Assembly (NCBI GenBank): GCA_036768485.1
Contig: JAVLUZ010000150.1
Location: forward strand, 248,001 to 312,000
Length of the DNA: 64,000 nt
Direction: 5' to 3'
DNA from: Mermis nigrescens
Taxonomy: Eukaryota; Nematoda; Enoplea; Mermithida; Mermithidae
This document shows, piece after piece, positions 56,301 through 64,000 of the stretch. Below the pieces are notes generated by a model that was given only the letters and a program-made list of their open reading frames with translations, was not told the DNA's origin and searched no databases. Position 1 is the first letter of the stretch; each line of letters begins with the position of its first letter. The position numbers and the translations under genes were made by a program.

Positions 56301-59300
56301 TAGGGAAAATCCCAGATCCAGCCACCGGGGCCGAGGGATTCGCTTAATACGTAATCGGCGAAAACTGTACTCAAATCAATGAGAGACAAGCAGCAAGTTG
56401 GAAACAATATACCCCAAAAAAATCTATCGTATCAATTTCACTTTACACCACACAATGAAGATAGTATAAAGAGCTTTTTCGAGTCAGTATACCCTTCAGA
56501 ATAGGGAAAGTGTAAAGAACTCTTTGGTATCAATTTACCCTACATAATAGAAACAGAATCAAGAGACTCGACCAAATGTCAAGAAAAGCCGAGATTTGTT
56601 ACGAGTAATCGGTGTAAAGTGGCATTACGAATTGTTACTTTGGAAAGAAGCGGTTTTTAGCCAAGTTTTACTGATAACTTAAAGAACTTTACAAGATAAC
56701 TTAAAGAACTTTACAACTTTACAGATTTTTCATTTGTTTTTCGCAATTTTTTGATGCCAATGGACAGTGCTCGATGAGAAACGTCGAAAAATGGCGTTTT
56801 TTCGCCGTACCATAGTTTTTTAGGCCATTTTTTGACATTTTGAAAATCATGCAACAACCTCCCCCAGAATTTTGGTGTTGCCCACCTATGTTCACAATGA
56901 GTAGAGTAGGTTACCGAGTCATAACCATAGGTGGGCAGCACCAACATTCTGGAGGTGCAAGATTATTCAAAGGTCAAAAAATGGCCTCAAAAATGGTGGT
57001 TGGCGAAAAACATCATATTTTCAACGTTTCTCATCGAGCTCTATCCATCGGCATCAAAAAATTGCAACAAAAAAATTTCAAAAAGTTGAATTCTAGGGGG
57101 TATTTTGGTTTCTTAGGAGAAGTATTTTGCTTTCTCGGAGGTGCATACCCTCCAGCCCCACGCCCAGGTGTGGTCCCCATTACTATCTCAGAATTTATCG
57201 CTTTACACTGAAGCGGTATACTGTAGCTTACCATTCTTCCGGTCTGGGGTATAAGGTATGCCGGAGGGCGTTGTCGGGATCATATTCGAACGCAACGGCG
57301 CATGTGGGGATCCATTTGGCGTGCTCCTTGCCGAATCCCTTCTTCGCGTAGCATTTCATTTTAATCTCTTGCCCTTTTCGCAATTTTACGATCAAAATAT
57401 CTGCAATAAAGATGCGCGTCGATGAACAGTTTAAACCGAAAAAAATCGTTGTGTTAAGTATTCGCTAAAGCTTGGGTGACTGTTTCGGGAGATCATTAGA
57501 GCCACGAACTACTTTACACTCCAGTCTTTATATATTTGCAATGCGATACACCCCGATTTTAAGGCCTCGTCAAAATATGTAACATGAATAAAACAGTAGT
57601 GTAAAGTGATAATGATAGATTGGTTTCAGCCGATCAAAATAAGCAAGAGCTAACGGCATACAAGAGCATGGGGTGGTGAGAAGGGAGTATTACTCCCCCA
57701 GAGCTCTAAAAAACTGATAGCTATACAGCCAGTTTGCCCCAAAAAGCATTACTATATATGCTTCTTTCAGGCTCAGAAAATTAGCTCAATAGCATTTTTG
57801 GGATCAGAAAACAGGCTATGTTGCTTTTTGGACTCAGAAACTTAACGTGTGAGCTCATAAATGCTATATATAGTTGTCTATTCTGAGTTTCAGGAGGATA
57901 TATAGCTATATTCTTGACTTAAAAAGGGCTAAATAGCTATTTTTAGTCCAAAAAGGCTATATAGCTATGTTTTGAATCCAAGAAGGCTGTATAGCTAGTT
58001 TCATGCACCCAAAAAAGGCTACATAGCTAATTTTCTGAGCCAAAAAAGGCTTTTTAACAGTCTTTACGAAACACTTAGCTATCTACCAATGTCTGGTTTA
58101 CACCCCCTCTAGAAGTTTGACCTTGCGCATCTATGGCTAACGGAGTACTTTAGACAGTCCTTACAAGATATTCCGGCGCGAAATCATACATTTCGTTCCA
58201 TTGGGCAACACGTATACTACAGTAACTCTACTTTACAGCAAGAATAAGAGACAGTGTGTACTTTTCTTTTGCAGATTGCATACAGTGCGCCTACCTGACA
58301 GCAGCAAGAGAAAGACAGCAAGTTTTTCAACAGGACCCTTACAGTACGCCGCTTTGATTGCTTAAGAATTCATATTTTTACCAAAATGCCGGGTCTTACA
58401 AAAATAGTATACAGTATCCAATTCTGTTAAATATATACATAAACATAGTAACCACACATATCGAATATCTTTCGCATTAAATCTTGCTGTTTTTATTTTA
58501 GTATTTCCAAGATCCTAATGTATTAAGTAGTTTACGTCTTACATTAAACACGATTATATTCATACACGTAACGGCTCGAAATTTTGAGAGGGGAGGCTCC
58601 AACCATTTTTTAAAGGGGGAGGTTAGTGACCTCAAATTTTGCCTAAAAAACCACTTGAAAACGCTCTAAAATCGTAAATTTCTCCAAAAATCGGGGGGGG
58701 AGATCAAAAAATTTTCTGACTTCAAGGCAGGGGACGTTCAATCTTAGTGGGGAGGATCCCCAAACCCCCTGTTACATGTATAACTATATCCGATTAAAGC
58801 ACTGAGAGCCTACCGTCCGTTTCGCCATATTCCTCTTCCACGCTTCTCTTGTGAATTCCACAGGCCTGAAAGAAAAGTTAAAAAGAATATAATGTTTCGC
58901 ATAACGAGCTTCAAAAATAAAAACGAGTGAGGTCAAAAAATGAAATAAAATCTAATGAATACAACATTCATAAAAGCAAATTTCATAAATTTATCTTTGA
59001 TATCATGTATGTACCACACTTAAGATTTTCCAGCCCATATTCAGAGTTTCTAAAAAATTTTAGACCCACAAAATTTTGACCTCGTTCCAGTGTTTTTTTG
59101 TACAAGGTCCGTTTGTACATGTACAAAGATGGTTCCTAAAAGTCTCTGTACATTTTGTACACACAAATTTTTGGGTACCATAATATAGTACAGTAGCGAT
59201 TTTAATGTGGCAAAAACAGAGTTATTCGACGTTTGGTAGTGTAACTTAGCTAATTTCTGGGTTTCTGAGGGCTAAAATCAATAATAATCATCTCAAAACG

Positions 59301-62300
59301 GCGCGAAGCGCCAAAAAATTCAACATTTTTCATTTCAAAATGCAATTCCTGACATTATAAAGATATACGGAACACACAATTACTCATTTCGGCGCGAAGC
59401 GCCGAAAATTTTTGCGGATTTCAAACCTTTTTGCACTTTTTATCCTCCCAAAATCTTTGTGCATGTACAAAGACGGTCCCCAAAAGTCTTTGTACATCGG
59501 GAAAATCTTTGCCGAGTACAAAAAAACACTGCCCTGTTCAAATTATATTAAGTAAGCAAAAACTCACTGGCACTACTCTCATATCGCTCGATTTCAAATC
59601 AGCCGTAGTGACCGGCCTGCCCTGGTCTTCATCGCACCGGACGTCCAGGGTCAGTTCAACCGAACATTCGGGGCATGCTTCAGTACACTGACAATCCTGT
59701 ATGAATTGCACTTATTGATTAATTAATTAATTAACTTCCCCCATTTAACGTGTCAATATGTCCCGTTTATAGGGGTTTGACACGGGAGGTCTGGATAGGA
59801 AATCAAACTTTAAAGTCGGCTATCCTTCAGCCTGTCACTACCAAGTGTTCATATACGAGTTTTATTCATGCCTCCAGGAAGAGAAAACTCGTTGCATTAC
59901 GTAGGGTTCGAACCGTCAACCTTCTGCACCAGGTGCAACGGTGTTTACCACTACGCCACAAGGCGTCTTAATTAATTAATTAATTAATTAATTAATTAAT
60001 CACTTAAATTCAATCGATCAACCCATCGCTTCCCGAGGACTAATGAATTAATCAATAAATGAACAAATTAATTTCTGAACGCATAATTGATTTATTAATT
60101 AGTTAATTGATTCATTAATTACCTACTCAATGAATTTATATACAAAGTGAAAAAAACTGATTTTTAAACCGAAAATGTTTAGCCAAATCAAAGCTTTACA
60201 AGTTCCTGTACGTTTTAAATTAAAGAGAAACAGCGGCCGCCCGACTAATTGGTCAACAAATTATATTGATTAATCAATTCATCAAATTCTTAATGTGAAT
60301 TAGACTTAAATCAAATATTTTACAAATAAATATTAATTATATTATTCCGATTCAATTACTCAAATCTTGCGATGACGCACACTCGAGTATTGAAAAGCCC
60401 GATGATTTGTTGGCCGAATGGTCTAATCAATTGAATAGATGATTGAGTAATCAATAGAATAATTATTGGTGAATTATTATTTTTTAATTAATGGCGTTTG
60501 CTAGCGGAGTTTGATTTAAAAAAATCAATCATTAGTTCCTTTCACGTTTAGCGAGCCTTCCATAAATTTTCCAAACGTATTAGACATAATAAAAACAGCT
60601 CGTTCATAGAATATGTAAGGTCGTGGCTTTCAATTATCAAACAAAATCACACTTTGGAAACAAAAAAAAATTAAAATTTATTTATTGGATTATTAGCAAT
60701 GTGCAGTTCTAACAGGTGATTTATTAAATATTTAAATAATGTAACTTTTAAAATAAATAGATAATCTAATAAACTAATAGATAAATTATGCAATAAATTA
60801 ATATACAAACATGCATGCACAGCATGGGAATTCTGGTGGGGGGCATTATAAAGTGCCTTTTGTGGGCCCAAAATGGTGGGATCGCGTCAAAAATATTGTT
60901 TTTAGCGTTTCTGACAATGCTCTATCTTTCTAGAGCATAAAAATGAAAAAATTTCGAAAAAATCGAAAATCAAAATATAGTCAAAACACATGAGTATAAT
61001 GGCGCGGAGCGCCGAAAATTCGGCACTTTTCAGCAAGTAGATAGGTGAAAACGCGTAAAAAAGCACCTTTTCTACAAATTGAAAAATTTTTTGGGAACTT
61101 TTGAAAAATGGCCAATTCTGGGGAGGGGGTGAAAAAATTTTTGCGAGGGTAGGGGGTGAAATCCACTACAAGATCATGTATATATACAAAATTATTAAAA
61201 TAAACAAATTATTCATAACACTACTGATAATACTTATCAAATATTTAAATTACGTTGAATTACTCGACTAATTAACCATATTCCATAAATACCACTAAAA
61301 TAGAACCGTTTCATTTAACCACAATAATCTATATAATGAATGACTAAATCAATTAATCGATTATTTAACCAATCATTTACGCATAAAATTAGCATATAAG
61401 GATAACGAAAAGCATAATATATGAATGAAAGATGCATTAATCACTGACCTATATTTGGAGCAAATGGCTTTTAGCTAATCGATTTGCGCACTGTATTTCA
61501 CCATGTGCGACACATACCCATTTAATAATTTCACTTTTTCGTTAATTGTTGAATTAAAATTTTCCCAAATATTTTTCTTGATTTGCAAAATATCCCACTT
61601 ATACAACACTGATTGAAATTCGAGCGGATATATATGCTCCACTAATAACAGCGAAATGGCGGGCGAATTTTAAACCATTGAATACAGATAAAAATGGTAG
61701 GAAAAATCATGACAATATGGTAATGTAAATAATATTTTTGGTCAAAAATATAAGAAACAAAAAATAAATGAATTTATTGCCAAAATATAAATTAAGCGGT
61801 TCAGAATTCATTAATGCGTTAAATCGGAAGTAAGTGTAAAGTGCGCTAGGGCGCAAAGTGTAAAGTAAAGAAAGACGTATTAAACGATAAGATCGAATAT
61901 AATCTAAGCTCAATTCACGCACCCTATTGTATTGCATGCGATCTACGACGTCGTCACACGTCAGAGGTATCAGACCCATGCGGTGGGCCAAAAATTCGTC
62001 CATAAGGACGGTCGTATTACTTTCCATTTGCACCCAATCAATGGCTAGAATAATTTATGGTATAAAGTTCGAATTAAACGGTAGTGTAAACAACCTTATT
62101 TAACGAACGGAGATTGAACGTATGTTTTATGTGCGTCTTTTAGTTCTATTAATTTTTTATGCTCGGACGTTCAAGAATGAACGTTGAAAATTTCGGAAGC
62201 CAGTTAGAGAACCTGAGGGAATGGTAAATGAACACTAAAACGCAAAAAATAAGTGTAAAAGGTTTTGAAACCCATCTACTCGATTACAAGCTGGAAAGGG

Positions 62301-63195
62301 CGGCGAAAAAATCACAGATTTCAGCAAAAAACCTGCAAAAATAGTTATGGGCATACATGATCTTGAGCGGAGGTGGGGGTGGGGTTGCTGGCAATTTCTC
62401 CCCCGGAAAAATTTTTGACCCCCGTAAAAATTTTTTCATCCCCCGAAGGATTAACGATCTTTTTAAGTTCCCAAGAATTTTCTAAAAACTTGTGTAAAAA
62501 ATGCTTTTTTGAAGCGTTTTTAGCTATCTATTTGCTCAAAAGTGCTAAATTACCGGCGCTTCACGCCATTATAGTCATGTTTTGACTATATTTTGTTCAA
62601 TTTGTTCTGACTTTTATGATTTTTTTCGAAATTTTCTTATGTTTTTATGCTCTAGAAAGATAGAGCATCATCAGAAATGCTGAGAAACGATGTTTTTACG
62701 CGTACCTACAATTTTTGGAACCACAAAAGGAATTTTATAATTTCACCCACCCTCACCAAAATTCCCATGCTGTGCATGTATGGTTACTTTGGGTGGCATG
62801 GCAAGTTCTGATCGGAAAATCGATAGAAGTGGGTCTAAAATGTAATGCACACAATTAACCAATTAATACCTTACACGTAAAATACAAAATAAAAAAGCAT
62901 CACAAGATTTATTATCGAACCACGCAAACTCTTGACCTATACTTGATCAAATCTGTTTTCGATTAATCGATTTTTACTCATTATTTCATTTTCATGTGCA
63001 CAATATGAATTTAATAATTTCATTCTTTGCTGATTCTTGAATTTGTACATCGTTTCACCTCACATTTTTATTTGTTTCAAATAAGCAGTTTACCAAATTT
63101 TATCGCAAGATACATAATATTTTTAAATATAAGCGACGAAATTACCTATGGTGGGGACTTCGGCGATAAAAACGCGTCTCAACGAATTGGCAACG
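50124..63195 (-). CDS. POLR2C: RNA polymerase II subunit RPB3 (seven exons, first exon missing)
   Basis: Exons on the minus strand: 63195-63146, 62044-61923, 59696-59568, 58865-58814, 57400-57232, 55983-55946 and 50305-50124. All have GT/AG borders and all phases fit. RPB3 forms the alpha-like assembly platform of RNA polymerase II together with RPB11. Seen in order: [39 protein letters not shown], a zinc loop C-x-C-x3-C-x2-[54 protein letters not shown], a coiled C-terminal segment with [10 protein letters not shown], and the end QQLDGLAII then TAA. About 246 residues are present of the usual 275. The missing N-terminus (about 30 residues) must be in an exon right of 63195; I saw none before 64000. 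Introns hold MITEs, SINEs and a GC-richer island; the last is about 5.6 kb. Confidence 0.93.
50618..50788 (+). mobile_element. MITE family A relative, diverged
   Basis: Ends resemble family A (CCATACAGGAGCAGC; CATGCCCAAGTGTG), and the inside has the GGGTCT and CAATTCT landmarks but lacks the central conserved part. TAAAACC-like sequence on both sides may be a worn duplication. Confidence 0.5.
51395..51560 (+). repeat. Repeat family F copy
   Basis: AATATTTTCTTTAAAAGCGCC, TAACGCAATTTAAACGC and AAAAAAGCTCAATAAACG. Confidence 0.5.
51575..51745 (+). mobile_element. MITE family A fragment
   Basis: Begins in AAAGGTTAAAAAATG, holds the ACACCATTTTTCA and CGATCGAGCACTACCCA blocks and ends in diverged GGGTTGTATCGG sequence. 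It lies next to a family F repeat. Confidence 0.6.
51770..52500. other. GC-richer island with bacterial-like texture in POLR2C downstream region
   Basis: Composition and codon-like texture change abruptly here (CGCTGACCGTGAGC, GCGCTGGCGTCTGAC). Near 52425 a short frame reads [18 protein letters not shown]. Frames are closed by stops, so no gene is claimed. It lies within the last POLR2C intron. It could be an old insertion of foreign DNA, an unknown TE or a contaminating segment. Confidence 0.4.
52771..53148 (+). mobile_element. MITE family A copy with a second copy nested inside
   Basis: The outer, older copy (TAGGTGGGCAGCA ... GCCAAAGCGTG) has flanks GTTTTCTA and GTTTTCTT. Inside it, 52873-53112 is a complete younger copy with perfect flanks GACTAGAC (52865-52872, 53113-53120). 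Confidence 0.8.
53211..53358 (+). mobile_element. MITE family H short derivative
   Basis: About 150 bp; ends CAGTTTTTTTTGTACGAG and TTCGTACAAAAAAACAGTG. The inside repeats ACAAAGATTTT and TTTGTACA. Confidence 0.6.
53492..54014 (+). mobile_element. MITE family A copy with a second copy nested inside
   Basis: The outer copy has perfect flanks GAGTTGAC (53484-53491, 54015-54022). The inner copy, 53728-53989, has flanks ACCCCAAC and CCCCCAAC; it inserted into the C-run near the outer copy's right end, in the same orientation. Confidence 0.85.
54023..55180. other. POLR2C intron stretch without recognised elements
   Basis: AT-rich; contains (TTA)n near 54453 and (ATTAC)n near 54894. No exon-like signal. 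Confidence 0.5.
55198..55433 (-). mobile_element. tRNA-derived SINE with 17-bp target duplication
   Basis: On the minus strand the head has a pol III A box (TGGCGTAGTGG) and B box (GGTTCGAACCC); the body has ACTCGTTTT, TTGGTAGTGACAGGCTG and ATTGGCACG. Perfect 17-bp flanks GAGTTGGTTAATCATTA (55181-55197, 55434-55450) mark LINE-type insertion. It lies in the last POLR2C intron. Confidence 0.85.
55946..55983 (-). CDS. POLR2C: POLR2C 38-bp exon
   Basis: A 38-base exon: one base, [12 protein letters not shown] and one base. Acceptor aatttcag, donor GTAAGT. It matches human [13 protein letters not shown] at the same place. Found by similarity and phase. Confidence 0.92.
56139..56327 (+). mobile_element. 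MITE family B copy in POLR2C intron
   Basis: Same layout as 16087-16277, with perfect flanks GGGCCGAG (56131-56138, 56328-56335). Ends CAAGGGCGGATTTAGG and CCCAGATCCAGCCACCG. Confidence 0.8.
56720..56891 (-). mobile_element. MITE family A copy, truncated, in POLR2C intron
   Basis: Reverse copy from GATTTTTCATTTG to GTGTTGCCCACCTATG; the G-run half is missing. Confidence 0.7.
56936..57172 (+). mobile_element. MITE family A copy in POLR2C intron
   Basis: Complete forward copy (CATAGGTGGGCAGCACC to CACGCCCAGGTGTG) only 60 bases from the donor of the DILIVK exon. The flanks GTCATAAC and GTCCCCAT match poorly. Confidence 0.75.
57232..57400 (-). CDS. POLR2C: POLR2C exon: DILIVK to PEEW
   Basis: 169 bases. 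Acceptor tttattgcag, donor GTAAGC. It reads [20 protein letters not shown], then [10 protein letters not shown] and [16 protein letters not shown] and ends PEE with two bases of Trp. This is the most conserved part of RPB3 and alone identifies the gene. Confidence 0.95.
57715..58040 (+). repeat. Degenerate minisatellite in POLR2C intron
   Basis: Units of about 38-42 bases built on AAAAAGGCTATATAGCTATTTT and CTCAGAAAATTAGCT, themselves partly palindromic (CTATATAG). Confidence 0.65.
58566..58785 (-). repeat. Repeat family C copy in POLR2C intron
   Basis: Reverse copy: GTAACGGCTCGAAATTTTGA, GGTTAGTGACCTCAAATTTT, GGGGACGTTCAATCTTAG and CCCCCTGTTACATGTA. Confidence 0.55.
58814..58865 (-). CDS. 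POLR2C: POLR2C exon: short variable loop
   Basis: A 52-base exon: 17 codons and one base. Acceptor ctttcag, donor GTAGGC. It reads [17 protein letters not shown], filling the variable stretch just before DDILIVK, and its last base completes the Asp that opens that motif. Phase logic was decisive, as all three frames are open. Confidence 0.85.
59087..59533 (-). mobile_element. MITE family H copy in POLR2C intron
   Basis: Ends CAGTGTTTTTTTGTAC and GTACAAAAAAACACTG are a perfect 16-base inverted repeat. Flanks CCTCGTTC and CCCTGTTC are similar. It has two GGCGCGAAGCGCC hairpins. Homologous pieces lie inside both large hAT-like elements (near 3490-3900 and 40560-41000). Confidence 0.75.
59568..59696 (-). 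CDS. POLR2C: POLR2C exon: zinc loop
   Basis: Exactly 43 codons. Acceptor ttcatacag, donor GTGAGT. It opens [11 protein letters not shown], giving C-x-C-x3-C-x2-C, the zinc-binding pattern of RPB3, and continues [14 protein letters not shown] and [20 protein letters not shown] lies about 40 bases upstream of the exon and a MITE about 35 bases beyond its donor. Confidence 0.92.
59735..59967 (-). mobile_element. tRNA-derived SINE, second copy
   Basis: Same family as 55198-55433, nearly identical along its length, flanked by TTAATTAATTAATTAA-type sequence on both sides. Its tail lies about 40 bases upstream of the POLR2C zinc-loop exon. Confidence 0.85.
59966..60004 (+). repeat. (TTAA)n microsatellite
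   Basis: About ten TTAA/AATT units at the end of the SINE at 59735-59967, where the target duplication has expanded. Confidence 0.85.
60810..61182 (-). mobile_element. MITE family E copy in POLR2C intron
   Basis: 373 bp with perfect flanks TATACAAA (60802-60809, 61183-61190). Starts CATGCATGCACAGCATGGG, contains AATGCTCTATCTTTCTAGAG and the hairpin GGCGCGGAGCGCC, ends AGATCATGTATA. Confidence 0.75.
61183..61922. other. POLR2C intron, AT-rich
   Basis: No repeat family recognised. GTGTAAAGT occurs several times near 61835-61870 and elsewhere in the window. Confidence 0.5.
61923..62044 (-). CDS. POLR2C: POLR2C exon: alpha-like core
   Basis: A 122-base exon. Acceptor ttattctag, donor GTGCGT. 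It reads [20 protein letters not shown] followed by [12 protein letters not shown] and VVDRMQYNR, the RPB3 core where the heterodimer with RPB11 forms. Ends in phase 0. Confidence 0.92.
62348..62785 (+). mobile_element. MITE family E copy in POLR2C intron
   Basis: Inverted relative of 60810-61182: starts CATACATGATCTTGAGCGG, has GGCGCTTCACGCC and CTCTAGAAAGATAGAGCATC, ends CCCATGCTGTGCATGTATG. Confidence 0.75.
63146..63195 (-). CDS. POLR2C: POLR2C exon (first in window)
   Basis: A 50-base exon: one base, 16 codons, one base. Acceptor attttcacag, donor GTAATT. It reads [16 protein letters not shown], the strongly conserved strand shared by alpha-like subunits (the human version has [14 protein letters not shown]). 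Confidence 0.9.
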
Positions 63196-64000
63196 CTGTG
63201 AAAATTAGAACGTTATCGCCATTGTCGATAAAAGGGAAAATGTAGCAAAGGACAGGGCCACATTAAATACGAAAACAATCATATACCTCATTCTTTGTTT
63301 GCTTAAAGATTGAATGAAACACCAAAAATTGCAAAAAACCAGCCGACTATTTACATAAATATGGGACTAACATTTCGTTAAGATACGAGCATATACGCGA
63401 CCTAGAACAGTACGACTTCAGGATTTCACATTTTCTGGCCCCAAATATTCCGGCCCGCAATTCTGGTATTCGAAAAAGCAATCCAAATCAGAATTTCAGA
63501 CAAAACTAGCGAGACTAATTGTCAACATTTTTCGCTCAAAAACACGTTAAAATGAGCAAAATCGCAATTTAGCGAAACAATTTCAAAATTTTTCATTTTG
63601 ACGTCGGCAGAGGTAGTATAGCGTAAGGCTAAAGTGCAGAAAATGGGTTCCGTCAGAAATGGACAAAGAAACAGTTCAGAAACTTTGGATTTTTCACAAA
63701 ACTTGCAGAAGAGGTCAAAATAAGGCGAGGAAGAAGTTTTTAGGAAAAATCCGTCCAATATTGAGAGAGCTACAGGGCGTTAAAATTCGCAATTCAACAG
63801 TGCTTTAGAATAAGGAGTTTTGACATTAATCCTGTAAGTCGGTTTTCTCTTGATCTTTTCTTAGGCTTAGGCTGAGTAATAGATAAAGTAGAATTTTAAG
63901 CCGCCTTAGGTCGGTATCACTCCCGCTTAGGTCGATATTACTCCGCTTAGGTCGACTATTGAGTGTTAGGATTGAAATTTGCATAAATTTGCATATCACA
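63196..64000. other. Upstream of first visible POLR2C exon
   Basis: I looked for the missing N-terminal exon (30 or so codons) on the minus strand and did not find one. Near 63870-63955 AGGTCGGTATCACTCC-type units repeat three times (also near 47,700). Confidence 0.5.

Noticed and set aside
63522..63758. Possible missing first exon of POLR2C
   Set aside because: The product (SSPYFDLFCKFCEKSKVS type) does not resemble the conserved RPB3 N-terminus, and no phase-compatible donor was seen.

Overview
The window is nuclear DNA of an animal, most likely an invertebrate. It is AT-rich, its genes are split by long introns with GT/AG borders, and most of the sequence is transposable-element debris. 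I found three host genes by piecing exons together from reading frame, splice sites and conserved protein motifs. I cannot name the species. Layout: (1) about 8.76-17.98 kb, plus strand: the last five exons of an ANKIB1-type RBR ubiquitin ligase (end of the Ariadne region, a Cys-rich motif and two ubiquitin-interacting motifs). Its ankyrin and RING exons are not in the window. (2) about 22.3-31.4 kb, minus strand: a two-exon gene of the Star-like / FkbM methyltransferase-fold family, with a signal-anchor exon and a catalytic-domain exon that carries a one-base frameshift. Its large intron holds a decayed Polinton/Maverick (about 23.07-28.78 kb), which was hit by a 3.49-kb foldback-like element, which was in turn hit by a MITE. 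(3) about 50.1-63.2 kb, minus strand: seven of the exons of RNA polymerase II subunit RPB3 (POLR2C), phase-consistent and ending in a stop codon; only the first exon is missing, beyond the right edge. Between these genes lie a Ty3/gypsy LTR element (37.05-46.47 kb, minus strand) with gag, protease and a truncated reverse transcriptase, carrying an inserted 2.6-kb hAT-like element; an inverted second copy of that hAT-like element at 2.40-4.63 kb; a 923-bp element with about 185-bp terminal inverted repeats; two tRNA-derived SINE copies; two large tandem arrays inside an ANKIB1 intron; and several MITE families. One MITE family of about 250 bp has some 27 full or partial copies here. Many are flanked by intact 8-bp target-site duplications, and it repeatedly inserted into itself. 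Seven or more unrelated-looking families share 8-bp duplications and CA...TG-like ends, which points to one or a few hAT-type transposases mobilising many non-autonomous families. No CRISPR array, rRNA gene or convincing functional tRNA gene was seen. All calls come from reading the sequence; no database search or alignment program was run.
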